Of a stretch of DNA of 64,000 bases, positions 10,578 to 22,608 are shown piece by piece. The notes below the pieces were generated by a model. The model saw nothing but the letters and a program-made list of their open reading frames with translations, ran no database searches and was not told the origin of the DNA. The stretch spans positions 806,001-870,000 of the forward strand of contig JASJZH010000001.1 of NCBI GenBank assembly GCA_037178975.1, given 5' to 3'. The stretch's first letter is position 1. Every line of letters starts with the position of its first letter. The translations under genes were made by a program, and so were the position numbers. This stretch comes from Oscheius tipulae (taxonomy: Eukaryota > Nematoda > Chromadorea > Rhabditida > Rhabditidae).

Positions 10578-10684
10578 GTCACGGAGAGGATAGAAGGCTG
10601 AAATATGGAATTTTTCAAACGCTCGTTTTGAAGGAGAGTCACAGTAGCGAAAAACTGCAAAATGACAGAGACAGAGGGACTTAC
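10578..10684 (-). promoter_or_regulatory. short intercistronic spacer with a predicted trans-splice acceptor
   Basis: Only 107 bp separate the C15orf61 stop from the next start codon on the same strand. On the minus strand the spacer carries two acceptor-like sites, TTTTGCAG and ATATTTCAG, and no AATAAA. The upstream stop codon is immediately followed by GTAAGT, a perfect donor. The layout resembles nematode operon spacers, where the downstream mRNA receives a spliced leader. Confidence 0.5.
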
Positions 10685-13600
10685 TCAGTCGTGGTCCTCC
10701 TTGATAAGGAAATGTATCGGAACTTTTTTGCTGGTCTGTTCGTCAATTACAGTGTCAGTATGCTTGATCAGGCAAATGGCTGCCAGTCCGTACAATAGGC
10801 ATGGAACACCTGAACTCTCTCTCGGTAAGAATGAGGAATATGACCGTACCCAAGTTCAGGACAGTAATGAGACGGTAGAGGTCGTTCTCTGCCGTCAAGT
10901 CTTGCACAGGACGTTTCGTGCAATGGTACTTGATGTAGGGGAAGCAGCCGACGCTGAAAATATTGACATCAAAAAAGGAACAGCGACAGTATCTAGAAAG
11001 AAAGTGTCCCGAATTAATCGGTTCTGTAGGCAGACTACTCTCATTTATATGCACGCGGCCTTGAGAATGGTGAGAGGGAACGCGTGCAGCGATTCATTCA
11101 AAAACGGAGCCATTGACCCATATGGTACGGAAGAGACCAATTAAGAGAAGGAGACAGAGAGGCAGAAAGACACAGAGACATAGAGACCTAGAGACATAAA
11201 GACAGATAGACAGATAGACAGAAAGACAAAGAGATACAGAGACAGTCCATTTTTGGTCACTGCCTTGTAGGTCGGTGCGAGCGAATTGACGAAACCATCC
11301 ATCACTGCCAGCCAAATCCAATCGGGCCCACAATTTGGTGTGAAATATGGCACCTCCCTTATCAATTCTCTTTAGTTTTCTCAGAAATTCGAAAATTGAG
11401 ACAGAGAGACAGAGTCAGAGAGCATCTGCCAACAGGAACCAGAGGGCTTGGACAAATATTGACTTGACGAAATTGTGAACGTGTGCAGAACACGAAAGAC
11501 ATGATTTGGCAGAGAAAGAGAGACAGTTTGAAAAAAATGGGCAGAGGCACAGGGCAAACAGAGCGATTTGGTTAGATCGAAGTCAGATGTGTGAGCGGAG
11601 AGGGAACATGCAGCGGGAATGTTTTGATCAGAGAGACTCCAGTCTCTGTTTCCTTGTCTCTCCGGAACGACTGGCCTCTGTTTAGAGAAATTAGAGCCCT
11701 TCCTAACAACAGTTGGCGCCCCCCATGAGGCAAGACCCTAATGGAAATAGCAGCTAATCACAGCCCCTAATCCTAGAGCAGAAATTGTAAGAGAGACACG
11801 GACAGGAACAGAGACCCACGGGTGATAAATGTTGTGGTGACTCGGACCCTCCGTCCGTCACAATCTAAGACAGATTGGATGAGATGGAGGGATCCGATCA
11901 GATTGGAGGGGGACAACTGATCGCATATGTTATGATTTGGAACCAGCTGGTAAGGGGGCTAAAGTCAGAGAGATAGGGACTGGTAAATAGGTAAGAGTCA
12001 TGTTTGCCGGCGTGGAGCACAATTGCCTCGAATCAAGGGGAAGAGCCGAAGAGTAAACGGTTTCGTCAGTACCGACAGTAAAAGAGTGTAACTGTCTCTG
12101 CCTCTCTGTGTCTCTGCCTTGTCTGTCTCTATCTCTCTACCTCACTCTCAGCTTTGTGGTTGCATCTGTCACGCGGAAGCTTCCAGTGTGTTTGAATCCA
12201 CAAAAAATGGCCCCTACCCCTCGAGGTCATAAATTCACGTCACGTTACTACGTGGCCCCTACGAGAAATGCCCCGATCGCCAAAAAAAAAACTCCAAATG
12301 GAAGGTGTGGGGCAAAACAGAGACAAACGAGAGGTAGTTACACCCTCAACCAGCTGTCACGATGTCACATCCTCGGTGGTCAGCTGACTCTGCGAATTGC
12401 GTAAATGACAGCAATAAAAAAGTAAATATAATGTATTGAGCTCAGTTATATACCGTCTCACTGTCTCTCTGCCTCTTTGCCTTTCTGTCACTGTCTCTTT
12501 GTCCCACTCTCTGCATGTAAGCAACAAATAGGGTAGATAAAGGCGTGAAGCTCATGGGTCCCGCCACAAAGATTTAAAGTTCAGTCAAACTCTGTAGATA
12601 GATTGCTAGTTCCAAGTTAGGTATGCTTTTGAATGGGGTGAATGGATTTGTCGCGCCCCGATTGCGATTTTGAATGGAACACCCGAGACCTAGCTTTGAA
12701 GAGAGACAGAGAGATTGAAAGAGATGTAATCTGCCGACTAGAAGGTCAGACTGTCTCCCTTTTGTGGTTAAAATGCTTCAAAATTTCGATTATCTCTTCG
12801 AAGAACTCAAGATAATAAAAACAAAAGAGTGTCACCAAGAGAAATCGAGCCTGGGTCTTGCTAATGACAGACTAACACAAGCCACTGGGCTACGGCATGC
12901 AAATTCGTATCAAATCATGATTGTCCTATTTTCAAAAGAACGTTTGGAGATTGATTGGAGGGGAAAGGTACTTCTAAAAATTAATTAGCTGAATGATTCG
13001 AACAGATTTAAATCGAAAACGACCGGCTAGTTAGAAAAATCTCCTGCTGTAAACTGATCCGAGATCGAGAACGTAAATAAGGAAAGTGTGTGCTTTTGGA
13101 AAACTGCAAGTGGGCGGTAATCGATAGCCGCCAGCTGGATTCACACGGCAACAACGACGTAACCATTAACGCATCCACTCTTTTTACTCTGTAGGATTCA
13201 TAGTGGGAACTATTGGGTTAAAGATTCAAATAAGCGTAATAAAATGGCTGGGGGGGAGGATATTCCAGGTGTCATGGCGAAGGACCGATAAGCAGGGGGC
13301 ATAACGACGCTAATAGGTTCAGACTACTGATAAGGGACCAGATGGGTTGACTAGTACCCGTAAAGGAGAGAGACAGAGAGGCAGAGAGCAGAGAATCAGT
13401 GTGAGAGACAGTTAACTGACGCGTGAGTAATTCAAACCTAGGCGTGCCCAGCTGTGGACAAAAAACTGGTTCTTCTTACGAAAGTGAGCGGTGCGAAATC
13501 GATCAACACTACTCCGTTGACAGTTTCTCTGTCATTTTCTGTCTCTACCTCTGTCTCTGTCCTCACTCTCTCTCACTATGAGTCTCTCTCTCTCCCACTA

Positions 13601-15193
13601 TGAGAGAGTGCGAATTAGCTGTCAATTTGGCTGTGTGGATAGTCGGCACACTTTTATTAAAGCGCGGCTGGACGAGGGCCTTGTGTGTATGCAAATAGGG
13701 CGTAAAGAGGCCATTCCCGGTCTTTTTATTACGGGAACGGACACTTTTTCTGAGTCATTTTTGCTTGCGAAACAGATTCCAGAGGTCACGCGAGGAGGCA
13801 AAAGAGTGCCGAGGCAACAACATAATAATAGAAGAGGGAGGAGAGACAGGGGAAATACGCGTGCAAAGAGGAAAGAGGCGGGGTTTGTAAAAGGGCGGGA
13901 AGTCCTTGAAGGGTGGAGAGGTACGACAAAAGTACTCGTTATACTCACCGCAGAATGTGATAATTGTGACCATCCACATCAAAGTTGAAATGCTTCTGAC
14001 CAAAGTTGTCGTCTTGGATCTGTCTGTAAGAGGATTTAATTGCTTGGAACTATCTCATCGAATCCAATCTAGAATTTTTAGTCGATTTGAAGAAGTTCGG
14101 TTATAGATTTCGCAATGGTCTAATACTTAGATGCAAAACATTTATCCTCTTCTAATTTCTGACAGACCAGGAATGGAAAACTTGGCCGGTCGTTTAACTG
14201 GACTGGTGATTTTCAATGCAGTCCTGTTAGCCATCCTATTCCTACTTGAATCATACTCTTTCTGTCATTATGTTGATTATTTATCTGGCCTGGTGAAGCA
14301 AACGTACCTATTCTTTTTGTGTCTTTATTTTCAAGAGATCATAGTTTACGTTCTTACACGGGAAATCACTGAACTAACATTTCTTTGAACCATTTCCTGT
14401 TTATACCCTTTTATGTCAACCTGCCCTGTTCTTCCCTCTCTCTCTTCACTATGTTCGCATGTTTTTCTCGAGTCAAGCTACCGTGACGGGAGCAACGTTG
14501 GTGTTACAAACTCAGTTATGTGTTACAAATTCCTATAAGACGATACCTACTGCTAGCACCCTTTACTCCCTCTCACATTGATGTAAGTAGTGTTTGTCTT
14601 GACAAAAGAATATATCTTTTCTTTACTATAGCGCAGTGGTGTACATTTACCTGTCAACACTAATACCCAAAACCTCTAACAGTCATTCCATGTCAAGAAA
14701 CAAGGGAACAAGCCAGCTGTGGAGGAAAATGCTACTAGGAAAGCGGTGCAGCCGCCTGTTATCAATTTTAAGCCAAGACTAAACGGGCTGCGAAGCTAGC
14801 GCCGGTAGCTAGTCCTATCCTAACGTTCACCCAGAGACGCATCTCAAGGGTTTATGAGACTTAAGCCTAAGTCTCATAAACTGACTCGATTTGACTTGAC
14901 TTGCAAGCAATAACTGCTGTCACAAAGTGTCTGTAACAAATAGCAAATTAGGACTTCAGACAGACAGATACGCACACAGACTTCTAGGTATTTCGATATG
15001 AAATGTACAGAAGTTTAGAGAAGCTTTTTTTATTTACTCACCTGTACTCAATGAAATAGCTCGTCCAACTCGGATGGTTCCTCTTCCTTATATAGGACCT
15101 CAGTACCGACGAGGCCAGTGGTCTCTTCCCATACGACGGTCTCAGAATCTCTCTATACGGTCTCACAATCCATTTAAGCATTCCTAAATCCAT
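10685..15193 (-). CDS. C15orf61-like protein (DUF4528 family)
   Basis: Four exons (15042-15193, 13949-14023, 10850-10953, 10685-10809) join in phase to about 151 residues; the vertebrate protein is of similar size. Conserved blocks are NHPSWTSYFIEYR, DNFGQKHFNFDVDGHNYHIL, VGCFPYIKYHC, VLNLGVPCLLYGLAAI (hydrophobic, possible membrane segment) and the terminal IHFLIKEDHD, which align with the vertebrate sequence as I know it. The family has no established function; a mitochondrial or secretory location has been suggested only by the basic N-terminus. The start is taken at the methionine of MDLGMLKWIV; another in-frame methionine lies 14 codons upstream. Intron 2 is nearly 3 kb and full of GAGACA tracts, whereas intron 3 is only 40 nt. 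The stop is followed at once by a donor consensus. Confidence 0.85.
11145..11245. repeat. GAGACA purine tract
   Basis: Degenerate (GACAGAGA)n on the plus strand inside the large C15orf61 intron. Similar tracts recur across the window (for example 45305-45420, 51600-51730; as pyrimidine strand at 12090-12140, 22330-22400, 34025-34110). Confidence 0.8.
11246..13948. other. repeat-rich interior of C15orf61 intron 2
   Basis: About 2.7 kb of intron with scattered purine tracts, a tRNA-like sequence at 12846-12905 and no exon-like segment that I can support. Confidence 0.6.
12846..12905 (-). repeat. tRNA-like sequence
   Basis: Minus strand shows TAGCCCAGTGGCTTGTGTTAG (box A-like) and AGGCTCGATTTC (box B-like). 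The stems are imperfect, so it is a tRNA-derived repeat or pseudogene. Confidence 0.45.
14850..14881. repeat. perfect short hairpin
   Basis: Two exact 14-nt arms, GTTTATGAGACTTA and TAAGTCTCATAAAC, are separated by AGCC. It lies in intron 1 of the C15orf61-like gene. Confidence 0.8.
14896..14970 (+). repeat. short dispersed repeat shared with 1812-1885
   Basis: See 1812-1885. TTGACTTGCAAG through CAGACAGATA is the conserved span. Confidence 0.5.
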
Positions 15194-15549
15194 ATTTCTC
15201 TCTCCATTAACTTTTACAAATAATTCTGTGCCCAACTCACTTTCTAAGACTCATTCAAAACATATTATATAAATATAAATAACTTACTATACACGGTATT
15301 TCCTAGTTTTCTTGGGAGTGAAAATTAAGGGGGTATCACAAAAAAAAGTACACAACCTGGTATCAAACTGAAGGCGAAAAAAGTGAAATACACCATCCCG
15401 GGGTCCAAAAAAATTACATGTTTTTGAGCAAAAAGGGGTGGCTAATTAAGATGATCACAGAGAGTTTTAACTCCAGTTTTTCAAGGGGTATCACAATGTT
15501 TTAAAGGGGGCGGGAAAGGCACAAAGTATACATGGAAAAGTGAGCAAAA
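15194..15549 (-). other. intercistronic region PAR-6 to C15orf61-like gene
   Basis: 356 bp between two minus-strand genes. AT-rich with no coding signal. It is longer than typical operon spacers, so whether the two genes share a transcript is open. Confidence 0.4.
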
Positions 15550-18187
15550 TTAACGACGATTGTGTTCAATGATCTCGTCGTCGTCGCTGTCGTCCGTCTC
15601 GGGCTCTTGGGTTGTAGGCAGTTGGCTGCGATTCGACTGATTCCTGGATAGGGTGTTTCGCTGGTTGGCTGGCTTTACTAAAAACATTTTTATTAGCACA
15701 GAAAAATATGAATTTTCTGACGTTTCAGGCAAGTTTTTCGGGCTTTTTAACCGATTCTGACAGTTAAAATTTGCGAATTTCAATGTTACTGTATACTGCA
15801 GACTTAGCTTTAATTTAAGCTTAGTTTACGTTGGAACGTTTGCAGAAACTTAAAAAAGAAGAGACTAGTTTGATGTTCTATTAGTCAATATCGAACGACT
15901 TCTTGAACGATTTGCTCCACACAATATTCTGCAAAGAAAGGGACAGTCCAGTTATGGTTGGACGCATGAACCGTGCGCTTTTTTTTCAAAAGGGGAAAAA
16001 GAGCCGAAAAAGGCAAAAGATTGAATTTTAGGAAAGTTCGTGGCGGGTCTCACCCCTTTTAAAAAAAATGCGCACACGCATGTTTCCCGTCTCATATCGT
16101 TAACAACCTGGTAAAAACGAAGTTAAAAGTATAAAAGACTTACCTGTGATGATAAGATTCTGCGCATTAGCGACCATCATATCCGTCACTTGATCCAGCG
16201 TCTTCCCATTGACGTCGATTCCATTAACCTCGAGGACCTCATCATTGACTCCCAGAAGCCCTGTCGACTCGGCCAGCCCGCCTTCTACGAGCCTCGAAAT
16301 GAAGATTCCCTGGACTTTTAGAACTCCTCGCTCCGTCAGCCGGACTGTGGCTCCGTCTCTATCAAATTGCCATTTCTTGACATAAAAAAAGAATAAAAAT
16401 ACCGTATGTAAAAGCCCAGAGGACGGTCAGAGCCGTGTTTACAGAGACGGACGCGGCGGTGAGCCTCAGGGAGAATGTCGACGTCGATTATGGCGGAAAC
16501 CTGGAAAGGAATAGTTGAGTCAAGTAGGCCGGGAAGAGCCACACCTGTCTAAAGTCTTCAGGATTCGAGATGGAGTAGTTTCTCTTTGTGGGTTTCGCAG
16601 TCGACGAGGCGATGAGCGAGAACCCCTTGCTCTTTCGAGAGCTGTCCGTCCCGTAACCGTACTTCTCCTCCCAGGACTCGCCTTTTCGCTGGATCAGCAG
16701 CCGCAGGGTGGGCTTGGCTGACTCGAACGACTTTCGAAGGTTCTAAAAAGGATGTTTTAACGCAAATTGTGGATCGGCAAGTGAAAAACAGCAATTTTTG
16801 TCAAATGGACCAATAGCTCAGTGGCAGAGCAGCGAATTTCAAATCGAAATGTCCCGGGATCAGTTACCAGAGACAAGATGAGGGCAATTGGGTCCAAATA
16901 AGGCCGAAAATCCCAACAAGCACTGTCTACTGTCTTTTTATCCAGTTTAGCATTATAAAGGTCATTTTACAACAGAAAAGAGGGTTTTCGGATCCATTTT
17001 GGCCTTTACAAATATTGGATTCTATCAGAGGACAATTGCGATGTCTATAGTCTGTTCCTCAGTTTGTTTAGCTTAAAAATGACTTTTCTAAACTGTCAAA
17101 CCCAAATCCAGCTCGTAGAACAAAAAAGGTGAGCCATCCCTACGGCAGCCTATAGAAAATTGTACTCAGTTCCTCACAGATACCCTGTTCTACAAGCCTA
17201 TGAGTATTTTGAGACATTATTTGTTGCAAACCGCCGCTGGCCCTGTTCTGGACGGGAACGGACATAATTACAAGACTCTGGGCAGCGCACCAACTTATGA
17301 AATGGAGAATTTTGTAGCTTCTCGACGAGAAGTTTTCGTCCGAGCAGCCGATGCAGGGAAAATGAAGAAAACACAGCGCTAATGTAGAAGTATCTTGTGT
17401 TAAAATGCTGTGAAAGTTGACGCGCAGCATTTTACAACAATTCCTGAACAAATAATTAAGTTAATACTCACCTCATCGTTAGTAATCGGAAGAAGATCTC
17501 CCTGTGTACTCGTGTAGCATAAGGTGAAGGGGACTGTGGTCAGATGATGCAGTCGTTCCACCAGGCGTCGAAAATGCTCGTAGGTCGGAACCGAAGGTTC
17601 TGTCGAGAGCGAGAAACGTCGCCATTCCGCGTCGAATTTCGATTTCACCTGTTTTTTTTACTATAAGCTCATAGTAATTAAAGATACCTGCAAAAGAGGC
17701 GGTACGGCAAAGGGCTGCGGTCGATGGATGTGCGCAGTTTGGGGGTATGACGAGCGGATTGCCTGGAAAAGAGATGCTTCAACGCTATTTCAGAGTAGAA
17801 GGGTGGCTATTGCCCTTATGTGTCTAATGCTCTTGGAAATCTGTAAACTAGTAACTTTCAGAGCCTTCACATTTATCTTCTCAAAAAAGATTGTTAAAAA
17901 AGTTTCTCCCTCCCAGGGACCGGCTTTGTGGTTTGAACTGGCGCCTCTTACCAATATATACATTAAAATCTTCAAACTACGGTAATTTTATCTGCAGGCC
18001 GGAAGCCCTTAAATATGATGGCACTTTTACTCAGCTTATAACAACCTACAGAAAGGTACATTACGAAAAAAGTGGAAGAGTTTTTATGTTCAAAAAAATA
18101 CGCAAAAAAATGACAAAATCTTACCGAAGTTTTGCTATTCCCTGATCCTCTACTCGAAGATGCTCGTCCCTCCGAATGGTGTGACAT
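15550..18187 (-). CDS. par-6: partitioning-defective protein 6 (PAR-6)
   Basis: Seven exons (18125-18187, 17688-17762, 17472-17648, 16545-16742, 16403-16500, 16144-16358, 15550-15677) join in phase to about 317 residues, close to known PAR-6 proteins (about 310-350). Order of domains: PB1 (about 47-125; [14 protein letters not shown] and [10 protein letters not shown], the acidic motif that binds atypical PKC), partial CRIB (about 162-182; [17 protein letters not shown], for Cdc42) and PDZ (about 184-281; PLGFYIRDG carboxylate loop, [30 protein letters not shown]). The tail is acidic (TDDSDDDE). The protein scaffolds the PAR-3/aPKC/Cdc42 polarity complex at the cell cortex. An acceptor (TGATTTAG) sits one base before the ATG and the RWDD1 stop is 229 bp upstream on the same strand, so it may be the second cistron of an operon. 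Intron 3 holds a tRNA-like repeat. Confidence 0.95.
16806..16866 (+). repeat. tRNA-like sequence in PAR-6 intron 3
   Basis: Plus strand has an intact D-arm-like TAGCTCAGTGGCAGAGC, but the box B counterpart (GGGATCAGTTACC) and the acceptor stem are degenerate. A tRNA pseudogene or SINE. Confidence 0.5.
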
Positions 18188-18416
18188 ACTAAATCATAAA
18201 TTTGGTTAAAAATAACTACAAAATATCATAAAATAGCACAAAACATAACAAAACTAAGATATAAAGTGGCTGGAGACCACAAACAACAATATGCGCATTT
18301 CCTGATAAAAATTCATTCTCTAACAAAATTCTTGTATAACAAAACAGAAAAACACTGGAATTACCCGGATTGAGCAGCGGAAAACAGGGGAAACTTAACT
18401 GTTTTTGAGGGATGTT
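18188..18416 (-). promoter_or_regulatory. intercistronic spacer RWDD1 to PAR-6
   Basis: 229 bp, AT-rich, ending on the minus strand in a TTTATGATTTAG acceptor one base before the PAR-6 ATG. This fits trans-splicing of a downstream operon gene. Confidence 0.5.
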
Positions 18417-20600
18417 CTAGTCCTCTTCGGAATCGAGCTCAAGGCCTTCCAGGTCCTAAAAAAAGGTCATTTAGGCTCAGGGACTGAGATTTTAGCGACC
18501 TAGGACCTCCTTAAACTTTCTAAATACGCTTAATACTGTTTCCCGTCTAGATTACGTGAAGTTCGGGTCAAAAGAGGCGTGAATGATGACAAATACAGAC
18601 GGCGTTTGCATTATACCCTGCGCTGCAGTCTTATGAGCCTGTACGCTTCCGAAAAGTGACGAAATTGGTCGATCAGTGCCTGGGGATTGAATTATATAGT
18701 CTATACAAGGGAAACTACATTTCTGATTGCGAGAAAGAATCCGCCAAAAACAAGGTTTGGAATAGACGACCGCCAATGATATGGCAATTGCGAAACTCCC
18801 GCGCTATGCTATGCTTGCATGTCAATAACCACCTCGAGACTGACTCATCAAGAAAAAGAGATTCTACCTCAGTATCGAAGAGCGACTCATCAATCTCGAC
18901 GCTCTGCTCGATCAGGGCCACATCCGATAGATTCAAGGTGGCATCCTTCAAGAACAGTGCACGTCCGGTCAGTCGTCCAGCCAGGGCAGCCTCTCGATCC
19001 TAAAAATCAACAAAGTTATACATGGCGAGACCCACTTGCCGCCTAAATGGAGAGTAATTTGGCATTCTCTTCGGTTTTTAATCACATTTTGGAATTAAAT
19101 CCAACGAGAAGTAGTAAAATACATTCAGATGGGTTGCGCAGCGAAAAAGAAATAGGCGTTTTAACTATAGTAGGTGGAAAACTTGGAGGCGCCTTCTTAT
19201 CATCCGAATGACGCATAAAGAGACACAGGGTTACTCACTCGTTCCTGCTTCTCCACGAGAGCCTTCCGCTCATTGTCGAATTTCTCCTTCCAGGCTCGGA
19301 AAGACTCCGGTGTGACGACGGTTCCCTCGAAGCGCTTCCTCTCCACAGCGTCTATTTTCTCCTTCTCCTCGGCCTCCTTCTTCTCGGCTCGCTGTTTCAG
19401 CTCGAGCAGGAGGGTGCCGATTTCGTCCTAAAAATGGAACCATTACTGGAGGAACGGGCCTGTGTCAATTTCTGGTAAGAATAGATCGAGAAGCGACATT
19501 TCAAGGTGCATTCACGGACTTAGAAGTGGACAAGGACACCCTTCGATCTGCTCTCCAATACTGATAGGTTTTTGTAGCTGAACCGGAGGTTATAATCTCT
19601 ACTGAACGCGGGAAATGGCAGTAGAACTTGAGGTACGACGCCGGTGATTTGGTTTTCAGTGATTCTTTGTCTCTGTGCCGCGCTGCCTCGCGGTTTTCGG
19701 CTTGGAAATCTCGGGAAAGGTGTGGCGCAGTACAAATTGGGAAAATTCCAAAAGTGCAGCAAGGTTTGCACTAGCCTGCTAACAACTTGTAAGGATCGTT
19801 TACATGCTTCTTACGTACTTTAAATCCTGTCTATACAGTCACTAAAGTTTCAAATAGAGCGGTCATAGGCTTTTTTTTCTAATTGAAACTAATTCTTCTA
19901 CCTCAACTTGCCGAGGCAGTAAAGTTAGATTATGGTTAGCTAGAAAAAAAAAGAAAACCGGGTCTTTAAATGTTCCGAAGTGCCTAAAATCGTGGAGATT
20001 AAAATCGTTGGCAAAATTGTACGGGTCGATTCCTGGCTTTTACAGCCAAACAATGGGTTTCTTGGGACATCCAAGTCGAGTGTGTGTTGTTTCTTGGTAC
20101 AAACTGGGTAAAACAGTGTAAAAATGCTGTAAAAGGAGTAAAAAAAACAGAGTTTACCTGCATTGCGCTGACAATGGAAAAGACCATGACCATACCGAGG
20201 TAGGTGTTGGCTTCTTCATCGAGCCTCTACAAAAAGTTATATCATTTTTTGGATGGGAAGGCTTACATTTTTGATTTTCTGTATCCTCTCCTCGTCAAAA
20301 AGCTCCTCCAGACCTTCCACGCTGATTCTTGGAATGACATCGGGGTAGTTTTCGGGGAGTTCGATGAAGAGCGATATGTAAAAGTCCTCATCCGAAGAAT
20401 TCTCCTCGTCCTGAACGTTTTTTTGGTCACTTTTCTCGCTATTTACGCCCTCAAAGGCCTGGAAAACATACCTGACAAGATTTTAGATGAACACGAAGCG
20501 AAACGTTTGGATATTCTTCAGTCTCAATTTCCAGCTCGTCCTCCTGGTAAATTGCTTGCAGCGCCTCGATTTCCTGTTCCTGCTGCTCCTTGTAGTCCAT
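18417..20600 (-). CDS. RWDD1: RWD domain-containing protein 1 (DRG2-binding, DFRP2-type)
   Basis: Six exons (20472-20600, 20267-20410, 20158-20226, 19239-19427, 18868-18999, 18417-18455), all phase 0, give 233 residues; the human protein has 243. Residues 1-115 are the RWD domain: MDYKEQQEQEIEALQAIY start, YPDVIP, then EANTYLGMVMVFSIVSAMQ. The remainder is the conserved DFRP region (VERKRFEGTVVTPESFRAWK, GRALFLKD, VEIDESLFDTE) and an acidic end (LEGLELDSEED). In animals and fungi this protein binds and stabilises the ribosome-associated GTPase DRG2. A TTTCTAG acceptor abuts the ATG directly, so the mature mRNA probably has a spliced leader and no genome-encoded 5' UTR. It would be the first gene of the cluster with PAR-6. 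Confidence 0.93.
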
Positions 20601-20978
20601 CTAGAAAGCTTATTCTGTGCGAAACATGAAGGAAGGGGGTGAAAAAGTGAGTAAGATGACCGGAAAATGTACAAACTTGGAATGTAGTCTCTTTTGAACA
20701 GGTGCCCAAATTGCCGCCAAAGGCATTTCGTGATGGGACCCAGGATTGCCGCGAAATATGAATTTTGGAAAACTAACTCGCATTTCATTGCTTTTCCATT
20801 CATTTTCTCTATCATGGTTGGCAAGAAATGCGTCGCAAGCTTATATAAGACTTAACAGGACAAAAAACAAGTAAATGTATACCATTTGGAAAAAATATGA
20901 ACAGTTTTAGTCTCTTTTTGATACTTTACAGGCTTACATCAACACTTTTGGATCCAAAAATGGATTTTTAAGTAAAGC

Positions 20979-21023
20979 AATGTTCTACAAAATTTTAGAG
21001 CAGATACAACTTTGCAAAACATC
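20979..21023. repeat. dispersed hairpin repeat
   Basis: Arms ATGTTCTACAAAATTTTAG and TACAACTTTGCAAAACAT around a short loop. Same family as 25103-25153. Confidence 0.6.
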
Positions 21024-21245
21024 ACTTCACTGGAAAATGCCTTTTTGGTCCCAATAAAGTCGCTCAAAGTATGAGACAACGAGATCTGCTAACAGGAATA
21101 CAAGGAGTAATTGCAAAAGTGTCTAATGACGATTAGTGGATAATAAGTACAGTATGAGTCACAGACACTTTCCCAATTCGGGTCACTATATCCCCTTCGG
21201 AGAAACAGCGCGCCCGATCCGACACTTTCTCTGTCCTCTGCCCCC

Positions 21246-22608
21246 ATGATTTCCTTTCTATTTCGTTTTCTGACCTTGGCAACTGTAGTTCTGGCAGAAA
21301 GGTCAGTAGACAGAGAGTGACAGTGACTATCAGATTTCAGATGTCCACCAACATTTGGAGAGTTCGAGTGTCCGACTGGATTCCTCTGTAAGGAGAACCA
21401 GTGCCTGACCAGGAATGGAGACCCCTCCATTTCTTGTTCTGCCGAGGTAAAAGTCTATCTTTCTTTTGGTAAGGAGAACAGTTTCAGGTAGACTGTTCAG
21501 AGGGAACAGTATGCGTAGAAGGCAAATGCTACCCATTAACATCTGTCAAATGTAACAGGTCAGTTACTGTCTATGTCTCTAGTTGTCTCTGACACTGTCA
21601 CTTTCCAGACACGTTCTCGTAGCCGAAGCCCAAGCCAAGAGCATTGTCTCAGATTGCGGAAAAAAGGGAAAATGTGTCAATGGACAGTGTGTACATGACC
21701 GTAAATCATCCTCTATATGTATCTACTGTTTTCTCCAGGATGTGTCGGTGTCTCCTGTGCAGACGGAGAGCTATGTAGAGACGGTCAATGTGCCAAACTG
21801 GTGGATTCCTTCTGTCTGGCACATGCTGATTGTGGTCCGACGATGGAGTGCAAGAACAATAAGTGTCAGTTGAGGTCGGTTAAAAGAAAGAGAGAGAGGC
21901 AGAGACAGTGGCAGTGACAGTGACAGTGATAGTACCTTTCCAGACCAATCGAGCCCATCTGTAATTGTCAACCTCACGAGATCTGCCACCACGGTCAATG
22001 CTATCCCAATTCCCGTAGGTTGACTAGCTGAAATCCTATGGTATCCTTTTCAGAATGTACTTCAATTTATTGTGGACCAGGATCCTACTGTGTTGAGGGA
22101 CAGTGCGTAAATGCCGTTGGTTTGGACTGTCGAGAGGATAACTGTCACAGCAACACGGTCTGTGAGAATGGCGTTTGCGTCCTGGACCAATGTCCAGGAC
22201 GGTGTCCAGCTGATCAGGACTGTAGACAGGGACAGTGTCGTCTGATGGAAGGACTACCTTGTATCTCCGAGTGCAAAGAGCCTTATGAGTGTGTGGATGG
22301 TCGCTGTAGGAGAAATGGTGAGAATCTGACTTTTTGTATCTCTGTGTCTCTTTCTCTGTCCCTTTATCTCCCTGTCTCTCTCTGGCTTCCTGTCATTGTC
22401 ATTTCCAGACTGCTATCGAAAAGTCTGTCAGCTTGGAGAAGCCTGTGAAGGAGGAAACTGCGTTCGAGTGGCTGGTCGCTTCTGTACATGGGCACCCAGA
22501 GACTGCGGTCATGCCTTCATCTGCAAGGAGAACAAGTGTGAAGATCTGCTACATGTTCTTCCACCAGGCAATAATCTCTCTCAAGGCAGTGGAAAGGCTA
22601 AATTTTGA
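21246..22608 (+). CDS. secreted cysteine-rich protein with EB modules
   Basis: Eight exons (21246-21301, 21341-21446, 21488-21558, 21609-21700, 21739-21874, 21944-22014, 22054-22317, 22409-22608) join in phase to about 331 residues. It starts with a signal peptide (MISFLFRFLTLATVVLAE) and then repeats the pattern Cys-x(4-6)-Cys-x(5)-Cys-x(2)-Gly-x-Cys many times (for example CGPGSYCVEGQC, CPADQDCRQGQC, CQLGEACEGGNC). This is the EB module described in nematode and insect extracellular proteins, so the product is probably disulfide-rich and secreted; its ligand is unknown. Most exons carry about one module. No membrane anchor is seen. The last 20 residues after KCED have no cysteines and may be mis-modelled if a further intron exists. 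Confidence 0.85.

Noticed and set aside
15880..15926. Minus-strand segment after TTTGCAG reading [15 protein letters not shown] then stop
   Set aside because: Considered as an alternative last exon of PAR-6, but joining from exon 6 shifts the frame and the conserved KPANQRN exon lies further on.
16806..16866. Functional tRNA in the PAR-6 intron
   Set aside because: The D arm is good but the T arm and acceptor stem do not pair, so it was kept only as a tRNA-like repeat.
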